Positions 34,402 to 47,396 of a stretch of DNA of 64,000 bases are shown here, one piece after another. Both the position numbers and the translations under genes were made by a program. The notes under the pieces were generated by a model, which did not search any database, had not been told where the DNA came from, and saw only the letters and a list, made by a program, of their open reading frames with translations. Numbering within the stretch: the stretch's first letter is position 1; the number at the start of each line of letters is the position of its first letter. Source of the DNA: Stercorarius parasiticus (taxonomy: Eukaryota; Chordata; Aves; Charadriiformes; Stercorariidae); the NCBI GenBank assembly GCA_013396915.1, contig VWZL01002849.1, positions 716,367-780,366 on the forward strand, in the 5' to 3' direction.

Positions 34402-36486
34402 CTCTTCGCATGACAATCACTTATTGTGAAACTAATTTTTCCTCCCTGACTTTCCGTAAATGTTCAGGTAGAAGCCAGAGATACTGAAATTTCTGGACTT
34501 TTACACAATAGTTACAGCTGTGCAGATTGAGGGTATTGGAATAGAAAGGTGACATAATTCAGAGGCAAATACAACTTAACTTGATATTATTTCTATGTTC
34601 TCCATTCGATACAAATATTAGTGTAACTGTGGGAAATTACACAATAATTTGTAATAATACAGATTATTAAATTAAGGAGGCAAAGAAAATTGCTTTCAAT
34701 CCCTATCAGTAGAATTTGCAATTAAACTTGAAATGGCTTGTAGCTTGAACATAAATTGCCAAACAAAACAGAATTAATTACTCAATTCCTTAATAAAGTA
34801 TACAAATGCAAGGTCAATATGCTGCTATGTTTATTCATATTTTTAAGAATTATGTATTCATTGTTGCCTAATATAAGAAATTCATCATCTTATAATGAAA
34901 TAGAAAAGGGGAAAAGTCAGGTTAAAGTTATAGGCAATAAAGTAGAAATTAATAATAAAGCTTTACATTTTCATCATTTTTAGTTGCTTCCTTTGTAGTC
35001 ATAGCAGATTCTTCAGGAACTGCCTGTCTATGCTTATAAAACACAAAGAAGAAAATCGAAGGCAGCAGCATTTTTAAGCGTCTTGTTTACAAAGTATCCC
35101 TAAACATAAAAATGTTGTTACATAATGACACTTATACCTAATAATCTCAACATTAAGTTATTGGAGAAAAAAATTGTTTAACTAGCTTAATAACAGCCTT
35201 AATAACTAGCTTAATAACTGCACAAAGACAAGCTCAGAATTGTTTAGGATATTTTTCATTTTTTCCCCTATCCACAATGCTATATTACAGCACCCTGCAG
35301 ACAGCAAAGTGTCTCTTGCTGTGACAAGCTATTGATCTTGTTTTCCACTGAGAACCCTCAAAAGTCAAGCTGCAGCTTCCTGAAATATACAGCCGGAGCA
35401 GTAGTTTACAAGGGGTACAAGTTAGGAAGAAATTTGCTTTCCAGTGTTTAGAAGAAAAATGAAATTAAATTAGTATAAATGTGTGTATTTTTGTCTGGGA
35501 AGAGTAAGGATGGTCTAAAGCTTAGCAAGCCTATTCAGCCCATCAGTGGTGTTACCACCTCCTCTCCTCTGCTGCTGCTGAGGGTAATCCTGACCTTGTA
35601 TTCTAAATTCTGAAAAAGGAGAGGAAGGTAAGGAAGCATGATATAGAGAAATAATTTGGTTCTCTCAAGGTAAGGACAGGATAAGAAGGTCTCTTCTAGC
35701 TTAATAGAGAATTAGAAATTGCTGTCATCCTACTTATTCCTATTGCTTTAAAAACGAAAATGTGATTCGACTGTGCATGGGAAAATGGAACCACTTTGCT
35801 GGGATGCACAGAATAGATTTTGTTGATGATCAGAAAGTGGATCTGAGGTGAGCTTGAGAGGGACATGTTGACTTAAACCTGCTTAACAACATACTGAGAC
35901 AGTCATTGCTTTCTTACCAACGGGCAGTGTAATCAGTTGTGTGGAAAGTTTCTTTTATATTGTTTGAACTGTAGCAAGTATAAGGACTAATTAGATGGAA
36001 ATACATGATCTTTCTCAAACAATAATCTCTGACCTTTCTAACTGCAGTTCTGTGGAAAAAAATATGCATCTACTGAAGTTCCTTCTACTTTGAAAGCTGC
36101 TGTGGCCCATCTTGATTCCCTGAGATCACAATCAGTTGGGAGCTCAGAGAATGTGACAGTGTTGTGTAATCTGGTGTTAAAAATGAAAGGGAAAATTTAT
36201 TTTTACATCGACTTGTCTTTTTTGTTATAAACCACATAATCCTTGCAGGTAAATTATCTTAAGCCACATTCAAGACGTAATGACTTTAAAACAGATAGTA
36301 GATGACAATTTTCAGTCTACAAGAAAAGTCTTAAAACCTAGCTTAACTGAGTTATCTCTGTTTAACCATTACAGTTGCAACTAGACTATGTCTTTTCAAG
36401 TCCAGTGCCAATGCTTAGCTAAGTGTGCAGATGCTTTGCCCAGCTTTTTCCAGATTTCCATTTGTGAGACTTAACTTCAAATGTTC

Positions 36487-36505
36487 TATTATTATTATTA
36501 TTATT
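36487..36505. repeat. (ATT)n short tandem repeat
   Basis: About six ATT units; short and possibly polymorphic. Confidence 0.85.
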
Positions 36506-39214
36506 TCTATTAGTATAGAGTTACATATTGTTCTATCATTACAATGCACTAAAATAATATTTGCAGATTCTGATCAGACCTCAGAACTTTATCGTGTGAG
36601 AAAAGGTGCAAACATGAAGCAAAAAGGACCACAACTGTCACAAATATCTAATAGTTGTCTTTTGTGACAAGATGCAAAAGGTCGATGATGCAAGCACTTG
36701 GAAAGCTGGATATACAGATGTAAAAGAAAAGTCTGTGAAACAAAAATACTTTACACAATCAGCTAAGTAATAGTCTCAACTTGCCTCCTGCCTGGCAGTG
36801 CTAAATGGTTTTGGAGGCATCGCCACAGTGTAGAATCTCAAGGAAGGATGTGAGGCAGGATAACGTACTTGTGTGTTTTGCACCTGTAAGAGCCATTGGA
36901 GGTGAAATTGTTTAGTGTTCTTTAACAGAGAAACTTCCTACTGTATGTTAAGGCTCCAGCACTGGCACAGTTAAATTATGAAAGGTACAAGGTATAAAAA
37001 CAAGAGGCAAAGTCCGACCCTGATGAAGTCAATGGTTATTCCTCTATTAACTTCATTTGGAATCAGTATTTTACCACAAAGTTTTTACACGACATGAAGG
37101 CACATAGAGGACATGTGAAGACAGTGAAGTAATCTGAGTAATTAGAAAGAAAGACCATTTCTAAAGTCATTCAAAATTCTTCTTTTAAGTGAGCTATATC
37201 TTCTTAAGAAGCAGGTGTGAAAAAGTCCTGCCAAGGTATTGAACTTGTGAGAAGGAAGTTCAGAGGCTGCTTTAGTTACAGCCTGGTCATGGGGTCTTGC
37301 CAGCTCAGCCTGAAAATCAGAAAATATTCTCCATATAATTGTGAAAACGTAGCCAGGGTTACATGATGCAGGCCTGATTTGCAGAAGCCAGCTGCCTTCT
37401 TTTGAAATTCTGGGAGTTTTATATCGCAAAGAGCTAAGACATTAACCTAGCAGAACTGCATTTTTAATGAAAAAACATTTGTTCTTGGGCTTATTAGCAA
37501 CCATAAAAATGTGGCTTGGCATTAAAAAAAAAAAAGTCCTTCATGATTACAGAATCTTTTAATTTTTTCTATGACTCAAGTTATCCCATGTCACCATGCA
37601 TGGAAACTCATTGGCACAGATGAAGCAGATGCACACTAAAATTTCTGGAGTCTGCTTTAATAATATCCCGTTAAATTTTAAGAACTAATTAGAATTTAAT
37701 AGATTTAATAGTCTAATTTAAATTGATGCAGTATGTATTTGTCTGTACTTTTGTTAAGGTTAGACTTATCTAATCCACAAGTCTCTGGTATAACGTCAAA
37801 GATGGTCATACATCAGTTTTCAGTTATCCCCTCATTACCTGACACTTCTCCAGGGGAGAGTGTATATTTCCCTTTAACTTATACTATATGAAACCTGTTA
37901 TAAGCAATCACAGAATCAGCCAAACAAAATGTTTCTGGTGCTGTATTAAGAGCTTATGTTTGATAACTAGCCACAAGGAAAGACTTCTAGTTTCGGAACT
38001 GTTTTCGGCAGACCCTGACTGTGGTTCTCAGGTAAAACAGCACAGCACTGATGGCTCTTACAACTAGTTGGAAAGCCAGTAACTTGTGGCACATAGAATT
38101 TACATGATGTTAAATTAAAAACAGCTTATTTGGGAAAAATAGAATACTTTCAAATATTCAAATTTTCATTCACGAAAAATTAAAAAAAATTCAAATATTC
38201 AAATATTTTCACATCTGGAAGATCTCTGATGCAGAAATCATTTTAGTTGAGGCATTTACCGACTAGAAATTCTGAAGATTTTTATTTTCAACCCTTTAGT
38301 GACATGCACGTGAAATGTGACAGGCTTCTGTACTGCAATGAGTCGGTTAAGGTGGTTGTAGTAAAGACTGCACTGTACACTGATTAATTAAGGAAATAAT
38401 GGGTTTTCTTTGGGCATATTACAAGTAGCATAGAATATCCTAAAATCAAGAGCTGATACCTAGTCACACATTTAAGCTGATCATAAAACTGAATGTTACA
38501 GACTATGTCAAAGATACCAGCTTGAATCTGGATATATTTTTTCCTCCTCCTTTTAGCTATGCAGCTGGCTTTGGAGTCACAGTGTCCTTCTCAAAGGACT
38601 GCTTACTGAGGGTTGAGGGAGCAGTGGCTTTGTGAGAAACAACATTGTCAAGATTATTCACCACCACCCTCCACCTTTTGTTTTTAAATTTTGCCAAAAC
38701 CACTTCCTGTTCTAGAATTTTTTTCCAAGTATCTATGCATATTATCTTCCGGATCCATGTTACCACTTCTGACCACTTAACTGTGAATCAGGGTTCTGCT
38801 TCCCAGGTAGATTGCATCCTCTGGAAAAAATCTGTCATTCTTTCCTTGTAACCTCCTACAGCAAGGATATGTTAGGCAAATGGCCAAACCTATTGGTTTA
38901 TTTTAAGAATCCTTTACTTCTCTATTAGGTCTTTGCTACCTATGAAGAAAACTAGTTGCAGAAGCTAATGAAAGATCAAAATATTAAATAGAATTGAAAG
39001 GAGCAGAGTTTTCTTCTTCTTGTAGTCCATTTGTCTTAGATCTTTGATTTTAAACAGCAGATTGTTGTGGGACACTACAATGGAAGTGCCACATTATGTA
39101 AAAGAAGCTGTTGGCAGGATTCAGGTTAGGGGAGAGCTCTGAATGCCAAATGGCACCTTTCTGGGAGTTTAATTTTTGCTTCCATTGGTACCTCACCTTT
39201 CAAACTTGTGTGGT

Positions 39215-39240
39215 TTGTGTGTGTGTGTGTGCGTGTGTTG
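39215..39240. repeat. (GT)n microsatellite
   Basis: About 26 bases of GT with one GCG interruption. Confidence 0.88.
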
Positions 39241-40189
39241 ATAACCTTTGCTAACAGAATAAATAATAAATCAACAGCTGGACACAAAATTATTAGCCTC
39301 TTTAAAAATTGGTGATATTGCTGCTAGTGTGAAAGATCTAACTATTCCATTTTCTTTTATTATCCTAAAAAATAACATATATAGGTACAGACATAGACAC
39401 ACACATGCACATAGAGAGTAGGAGAACCGGAAGTCCGTTACCGTGGAGTGTGGAATGGAAGGAACAAAAACTGGAGCTGAGTGACTTCAGACATGAAGTA
39501 ACACCTGAAAAAATGCAATTCATATACCATATTACGATGCATAATGGACAAAATTTACCGAGCAGTGCAGACTACGGGGCTTTGTACTGTTCTCTACTGT
39601 ATAGCCAAAGCCCAAATATGAGCAATGCTACAATGATCAGACCAGCCTTTCCCAAATACATTTACATAAACATCACCATTGTCACTCTGCTTGTAGCAGT
39701 AGAGGGGGGCAGAGTAACAATTTAAAAAGAGGAGGGACTGTGCAAACCAGCACCTCTGCTACTCTGCTCTGGCTCCTGTAACAGTAATGGCAATACTTCA
39801 GCCAGAGCAAACATTCAGGCTGTTTCTGCACTAGTAAATTGAACAAGGCTGGAACACAGGTGCAAAAGATGACGTACAATCATCAGAGAGCTAAATTGTT
39901 AGCATAATACCTAGCAATGATTTGTCCTGGTGTAATTAGCACTACCCAAGCAAAGACCAGGCAACCCCTTCTAATGGGAAATCGCTGCATGGCCAGTGGC
40001 TGTACCATACTAAGTGACCTGTGGGCCACAGAATGATTACTGAGCCTATTTACTGTTACAGATGTAGGCAAAGAATCTCTTTCTCCTCGCTCATATGTCA
40101 CCACCATATCTCTGGTTTCTTACTGCTGGTGGAGGGGGTCGCAGAGAGTTATAAGAAGTTAGTGGATTTGTGCTGGAATTGTATGCCTG

Positions 40190-40790
40190 TGTCTCAAATA
40201 CTACGTGCAGTTGGTTCTGCCCATCTCAAAAAATAATGTAAAAGAACTAGAAAACGTTCATAAGAAGGCAACAAGAAATATTAAATATTTTGAATGGACC
40301 GTTATAAGAGGAATGACTGACTACTTTCTGAATCTCTAGCTTGGAATGATGACAGCAGGAGGATGGCATCTGTAAAATCATGAACAGTCGGGAGGGGGTG
40401 ATTTAAAATCTCATGTTCACATCTTCTTTTTCCCAGTACAAACACTTTGGGCATGTACTGCAGTCAGCAAACAAAAATAGCTCTTTATTCAAGCAGTTTA
40501 TAGTTAAGCTGTAAATCTCCTTTTCATAAGTTGTTTACATAATTTCAAGAAGAGACTGGACAGATTCCTGGAGAAATAAATTCTGTGGGGTTTACCAAAT
40601 ACATATGAACTACCTCTGGCTCAGTAAGACTCCGAACCAGAAGTAATTAGAGTCTGAAAGAGCTTTCAGAAATATTATATGCCTACCCCGATTTGTACTC
40701 CCTAGGCATCCATTTCAGCCAGTGATGGAAGCAGGACACTCAGGTAGGTATATTGTTGGTCTGATACAGTTCCTGTATACTCTTTTTGAA
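40190..40790 (+). mobile_element. ancient CR1/L3-type LINE remnant
   Basis: Very old LINE text, unlike the younger CR1 copies nearby. The order fits the 3' end of ancient amniote CR1/L3-type elements. TGCCCATCTCAAAAAATAAT and GAACTAGAAAACGTTCATAAG resemble the block after RPHLEY..FWAP. ATCTGTAAAATCATGAACAG follows near 40369, then AAGAGACTGGACAGATTCCTGG near 40551. TGATGGAAGCAGGACACTCAGG and TGGTCTGATACAGTTCCTGTA are close to the 3' end near 40722-40778. Identity is low and many indels exist. Family level is fairly sure; subfamily is not. Confidence 0.68.
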
Positions 40791-43590
40791 GCAAAGGAAA
40801 CAAACCCATGACATGGGAGTGGTAGACAAAAGGAGAGCAGCTGGGCTACCATATGAAAGCTCCCAAAATCTGCCTATGACTCCGGTAGACGATGTCAGCT
40901 ATAGAGCCAAAGAGTTCAACTAATATTTATATTCCTGTTCAGAAGAAACACAACATAATGAGAGGTCTGAAAAGGAGATAGATATTACAACAGTACCAAA
41001 GTGAGCCAAAAATCTACGGACCTGTGCTTACAGCTCACAGAACTGTAGCTGTGCCCATGGAAATACACATACAAACCAGTGCTGATGTAACTCAGCAAGG
41101 CACTTAAAGTAGTGTCCTAATCCAGAGGCTGAATCTAGCTGTTTCTCATGGTGGTTTTTTTTGTAGAATTCCTGGTGTCTTGAAGATTTACTGACCAGTA
41201 TGTTGTTTTATTCATTATTACTCCTAATATCACACACTAAATAAAATGTTCATCATTATGATGCAAGAGCACTGAATTTTTGATTGAAATCAACTATAGA
41301 GAAGTTTCAATTTTCTTGCAGGGAAGATGTGAAAATTCTTTCCATAGTTTTCATGTAAAATTTATTCAGTCTCAATGATTTCTCTGTCCACGAATTGGCA
41401 AGTAGAGAATAGCAAAGTACAGTTGTAATTTCCATGCATTCTTTTAGCAATCTCACTGAAAGAAAATGTAAGTTTGTATGAAATAAGCATTAGGCTAATA
41501 TTAAGATGGATAAAAGACAAGTGATTTTGTGATTTATTGTAATCTGACTGTATAATGACACTCTACCACCACATTCTGAAAGACATTCATGAAGAGAAAG
41601 CCATTTGCATCAAAACTTCATGGTCACCAGTTGAGATTTTACTTATCTGGGGAGTGAAAAAACCCAACCAGCTAGTGTGTCTATTATAAAACAAATATCA
41701 ACCTTTTCTCACAAAACTATCTCTCATGAGTAATAAAATTTCATTTGACTGTGAATTACTCTAATATTATGGCCTTTTTCGATAGGCATTGTAGAGGACC
41801 TGTAATTTTGTGCTTCAGACAGCATTTAACTGCTGTTATTCTAAAGTATGATTCATATTTTCCTGCTAGGAACACATTCTTTCACTTTCTTTGATAATTA
41901 TGTTTCTAGTTAAGTTCTCCCATTTTTTCCCTGTATACTTGCCATAATTCCCAAAATATACATTGCAACATAAAACTGTATTCTAATGAGAAATTGTGTA
42001 GCAGAATAGTGATTATCTGCACTATAGATACAAAAAATCCAAATGAGGATTTTGCCTACCTGAGGGCTTTTTTAGAAAAAATGGGTGAATATTTCCAGAA
42101 TGTTTTTTTTTTCTAAAGATATCATAAGCCTAAGAAAAAAAAAAAGGAATAATATAAATATTTTCTGAGAGAAGAGAAATTTTGTATTCTTATGGAAATC
42201 AGTGGATTTCTATATGTCTTTTGGTATTTCTATATGGTATTTCTAAATGTCTTTTAATCGCCCTTGTTACTTTCTAGGAAGATAAGACATAAATCTGAGT
42301 GAGATGAGAAGAGAGCAGAACATTTATTTCCCACCCCCACGTAAATCAGAGTCACAGTAAGTGGGCTGCCACATAGAAGGCAGGTGCCATTTCACTTCGT
42401 CTGCCTGTTTCTGAATGTGCTGGCCTTTGTGGTGCATTCAGTGCTGTGCAGAGCAGAGCTTAGTGTGCTGTGTGAGCCTATGAGTGCGTGTGTATGGTTC
42501 ACATACATGTTATAAATACAATGAACACAACTACAGAAACAGGCACTTTGAGGACTTGGAAGTCCTGGTCTATGAATATGAGGCATTAATAGGTAGAGTG
42601 ATGTTGAGGTGTTCAAGCCGGTGAATTAAAAATGTTTTGGGTCACGTGCAGGGACAAAACTTTGGGTACTTAAAAGTATATTTGCCTTGCATTTCACTTA
42701 AAAGCATATGATTGTATTTAGTCTTTTTGGTACACTTCAGAAAAAGATGGCATGAGATTCAAACATAATTAAAACAACCAAGTGTTTAAGAGCGCAAACT
42801 TTCTACAGGAACAGGACTTTGTGTCAGGATTGTGAACAAACCAAAAAAAGCAGAAATACTCACTAGTGAGAAAGAGATTAAAGGCAAAAAGTAGATAATA
42901 ATGAAATAAATATTGAGATGACCTTCTAAGATATGAAATGTGTTAACATTGATGAAATAGAAATAAAATAAGACAAGGTATAAAATGAAGTAATGCTACA
43001 ATGACCTACTTTATAAGCAGTCCTGTAATGAAAAAGCACCTACTTCCAAATCACAGAATGTGTGACTCATTGCTAATGGCAGCATTCTGAATGTTATGCC
43101 CAAACAGAAAGGGAAATATTTGTCATTGTGTGGAAATCAGACATTTTATCAGTGCAATAATGAGCACACAAAAACCAGATTATAACCCTACAGAGAACAT
43201 TCTTGATAAAAATCCAGATTTTGTGCTACTAAAAATTCAATACTTGAGACTAAACTTGACTTGAAAGGCCATAACAGATATTTCTTTTTTCACTGAAAAG
43301 CCATCGGATGTGGTACTAAGGAAAAAGTCTTGGAAGAGGAAGTGCATATAAAAATTTGCTTATCAGCATACACAATAAACAAATGGAAAATAGTAAGAAA
43401 CAGAGAATAGTGATGCAAGGGCTCTTATAAATCAATCAATCAACCAAATCAAATCAAGGCATCCTGCAAAGAAATGACACATTCTCTTAATTTTTGATTC
43501 CTAAAATCTCTGTGGGCAAAAAAAGCATTTGGTACCAAGGAAGACATAAGTTTGAAAAGATGAAACGTTTTAATGGATCTAAAGAGTCTG

Positions 43591-43640
43591 AAAAATATAT
43601 ACATATTATATATTTTATAATATATATTATATAATATATG
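43591..43640. repeat. A+T palindrome-like run
   Basis: About 50 bases made almost only of A and T with repeated ATATTATATA/TATAATATAT, able to fold back on itself. It is probably a decayed (TA)n microsatellite. Confidence 0.75.
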
Positions 43641-43891
43641 AGGATGCAATTGTATGGCAGTACACAAGACAGATTAGAGATTCATTTTGCTGATAAAATA
43701 TGAGCAAGCAAGCAGAAAAATAATTTTTAAAAAGGTCTGAGATTATTATATTTGAATGAAGTACCTGATGCAGAGCAGCGAAAACCAAGCGGTAATTCAT
43801 GACCCATGTAATCATTCCAGCTGGCATTTTGAAACTGATTTATTCACACAGAAGTATTCAATAGCCACCAATAGCTGATAATTAGAGTTTT

Positions 43892-43914
43892 GGGGTTTGG
43901 TTTGGTTTGGTTTC
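43892..43914. repeat. (GGTTT)n short tandem repeat
   Basis: About four GGTTT units followed by CC. Confidence 0.82.
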
Positions 43915-46852
43915 CAATAACTTTACTAAGTAACATATTAGCTGGCAATATATCACTTTAAGCCTAGACAATATTTATCAGACACAAGTTTTGCAGTGAG
44001 TTTCTTGTGAATACAGAAGACAGGACGCATCTGAGAAACTGCGAAGGTTTGAAAAGGATCAATATTTGGATATAACAAGCAGTCTGTGCTACCAACACTC
44101 CAACAGAGGATCTGAAAAGCATGCGCACAAGCAGCCAAATACCAACCAAGCCAAAAGAAGAGTCACAGCACTTCTTTTGATTTTCTTTGGATCACTCAAC
44201 ACTATCCTAGACTTCGTTTGTGTGATTAATGAATGGGTGGTACAAATCAAAAGCACCTGCGGAAGGTCATTTTTTTAAAGTCTACCCTTATAAATCCAGT
44301 TGACTGGATGTCAGAAGGCAGAAAGACAAGAAACTCTAGAATAAGGCAACATCGGAATAGCTGATGGCACCATGGCACTGTAACTGAAAAAGAGAGGTCA
44401 TGGGTGTTACAGCATGGAATGGATAGCTTGGAAAAAGCAATCTCACATACTTGAGGCCTTCTGATAGTTAGACAGCCACCGCTACTAATAGAAAGATGAC
44501 CCGTGGTAATGAAACCATGACTGAAACGTGAACCTGCAAAGCCTTTTGCACTGCCACAGAGCAGAGGGAAATCAGAGGAAGTAAGACAAGCACCATCAGC
44601 AACAGTATATAAAGTGTGCTTTGGGGGAGAACAGTAAATTAAACTCAGATAACAGGACCTGATGCTGCTATTAACTGAAAATATGGGTAACAGCAGCTAC
44701 AAATGCAATGCTTTTAAAAGGGACTACAGCATTCTTGAAAATACTCTGGTTCTAACAACAGTGGGCATTGTCTCCTTTTTGTGCTGAGATGCTGAAAAAG
44801 AATATGAGCTTTCTATTGCTCTGAGCAGCTTAACCTCGACCATCTTCCCCCCCCAACAGAGAAAGATGGAAAGGGTGAGAAACCCTCTCATATCAGGTAA
44901 AACATTGGAAAGAAATCTGAGCACAACTAAAACATTTACAGGGCAGATTCTAACTTGTTGGAAACCAATTGAAAGCTGAAATACCAATTTCCACTAGCTA
45001 AACACCTGAGCCTTAATGCGTCCATCACAGTTTAGAGCAGAAAGTGGTTTAAGTGTAGGAAAGAACTTCAACTTGAATAATCTAGTGCTACGTAACTATT
45101 TTGAATAGATACATTCCATACTAAATAATAGATACAAGGTGAAATAACTTTCATCACGGAAACAGGAGAAACTTGCGTCCCAGTATTTTACAGTTAATGG
45201 TGAATTATTCAGGTTTGTCATTCGATAGAGTTGCTAATCCTGAGTATGCTACAAAAAATAAAAAAATGTTTCCTCTAGGTATGTCTTGCTTAAGTAATAA
45301 GACAGGCATTCTAACTAAGGAATATTGCCATGTCAATTATACAGATTAGGTCTGCAGTTTAGTAAGCTTTAATACTAACTATAAAAGAAATATTTTGGGA
45401 GGCTGAGAAAAGAAATGTGCTAATGTATATGAATGTTTATGTATAGTGAGGATTTTAGTCACAGAGCTACTTGATTAGATAAATCACTTAATAGGAATAA
45501 ATCAATAAATCAGACTAATGAATGTAGAGCGGACATATTATTTTAAAGACTAAACTTGTGTCCCTTCACATGTAAAAGGCTCGCAGCCTTCCAGCAGCAG
45601 AATTAGACATAGGACAGGGCTGAGGTGCAGAAGCACTTGGCTGCTCCCCTCCTGGCTGGAGGCTCAGCAAGTGCCCTGCCAGCACACCTCTGGGCAGCCG
45701 CAGTCGCTGGTAAGAAGGGCACTAATGAGATAAGTAGGTGTGTAACAGTCCTTACAAAGCAAAAAAAGTAACAACAGTAACAACAGGAGAACTCCAGACA
45801 ATAATTAATCCAATAGCCACACTATTTCTCAACTGGCATTTTATGTGAACTGATACAGTGACTGTGTGTACAAATGAATGATCAGACATTAGGACATGGA
45901 GGACGTGATGTTGCTTCCTTTCAGAGCAGTGGAATAATGCCTACTGACATGTCTAGGGTAGCATCACATGCTCCTGCCTTAGCACCACAAACTACTTTAG
46001 GTGAGCAGGACCCTGTATTTCCAGGAAGCAACTTGTCAGATTATGCTGTAGGCAGAGGGTCTGTGTTCCCCATTAAATGCTTCACTAGTGTGTACCACTT
46101 CAGCTCATAGCAGTGGCCCCAATCATTCTCTGGTCTTTATATAAACATAAAGACAATACCTGAAATAACAAAAGGCATTTTTATCAAAGCTTTTAAATAC
46201 TTATTATAAATAGTAAATTTATTGTCAGAATAAGGAGCTTTCTAGATTCTCCATCAATTCCAAAGATTATATCTATCCTAAAATACAACCTCAATGGGAT
46301 CATAAATACAAACTGTGTAACTTGAATTACATCAAATTTAAAAATAGATTTTTACTTACAAAATAGTTTGTTTCAAATTTGAACATAGTGTTTAGCTGAC
46401 ATAATAAAAGGATGGGATCTATGACAAGGTTATAAAAGTAATACTTAAAATACACAGAATTTTAACAATCCTATGGTTTTTTCGGTAGGATTAATTCTGC
46501 CTTTGTGTCACTGCCACTGTTTCTCAACAGTACAAATAAGATGGCTTGGGAAAGCCAATCAGAAATTCAGAATTGCACCTTATCTTGGAGGATGAGAGAC
46601 ATCTTTGAACTTCTGAAAGATAGCATATATTTCATTTCATATTTTTATTATTTCCAGAACTTAGAAAAATTGCAGAACAGATCCAATACAGTATCACATA
46701 ACAATATCCTCTATACACTTTCTATAAAAGCAAGTATTCAATACAGTGTGATACAGATCCATCACAAAAAGTATTATATAAATGATTTAACAGTTTATTG
46801 ACTCTTTCACATAAGCCAGAATGTGAGTAATCCATGAGGATGGCCTGAGGTG

Positions 46853-47396
46853 ATCTACTCTCTGCTCAGTGCTTGTCACGACACGCCTGGAGTACCATGT
46901 CCAGTTCTGGTACCCCCACTTCAAGAAAGATGCAGACAGACCGGAGATGGTCCAAAGGAGGACCATAAAGATTATCAAAGGGCTGGAGAACCTGGCCTAT
47001 GGAGAAAGACTGAAGGAATTACTCTTTTCACCCTGGAAAAGAGAAAGCTCGCGGGGAACTCATCACAGTATTCCAGTACTTAAAGGGCAGTTACAAAGAA
47101 GATGGAGGCTCATGATTCACACAGAGCCACATGGAGAGCATAAGGGGCAACAGGTACAAGTTGTACAGGGAGAGTACAATTTCTTAATATAAGAAAGAAT
47201 TTTTTTACAGTGAGAACAATCAATCACTGGAACAAGCTCCTCAAGGATGTGGTAGAGTCCTGATCAATGGAGGTTTTCAAGATGCAATTGGACAGGGTGA
47301 TAGATAATCTCATCTAGGCTCCCTTTCCCACAAAAGGCTGGATCAGATGATCTTTCAAGGTCCCTTCCAACCTTGACTGCTCTATGACTCTGTGAT
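46853..47396 (+). mobile_element. CR1 LINE, RT C-terminus and 3' end
   Basis: Plus-strand CR1 beginning near ACTCTCTGCTCAGTGCTTGT. The frame at 46869-47192 reads TRLEYHVQFWYPHFKKDADR, then RRTIKIIKGLENLAYGERLK, the end of CR1 RT. The 3' UTR continues through CAATCACTGGAACAAGCTCC near 47220 and GGCTGGATCAGATGATCTTT and ends TCTATGACTCTGTGATC near 47396. It abuts a minus-strand CR1 without spacer. Early stops and an unusual C-terminus show it is inactive. Confidence 0.9.

Larger units (their letters stand above)
34402..40189. other. unique A+T-rich sequence, no gene seen
   Basis: Nearly 5.8 kb without a supported gene. It holds an (ATT)n run at 36487-36505 and a (GT)n run at 39215-39240. Near 37010-37075 the text GTCCGACCCTGATGAAGTCA...TTAACTTCATTTGGAATCAG may be a remnant of an ancient amniote repeat, but the match is too weak to call. 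The 106-codon frame at 39405-39725 has no recognised domain. Confidence 0.5.
40791..46852. other. unique A+T-rich sequence, no gene seen
   Basis: About 6 kb with no supported gene. It includes an A+T palindrome-like run at 43591-43640 and a (GGTTT)n run at 43892-43914. A small GC-richer patch lies at about 45580-45715 (CAGCCTTCCAGCAGCAGAAT... CTGGGCAGCCGCAGTCGCTGG), unexplained and without an open frame of note. Frames of up to 98 codons show no domain. Confidence 0.5.

Noticed and set aside
37010..37075. Possible ancient amniote short interspersed repeat (AAGTCAATGG...TTAACTTCATTTGGA)
   Set aside because: Only a short resemblance; not enough to assign a family.
39405..39725. 106-codon frame
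   Set aside because: No recognisable domain and no evidence of conservation available here.
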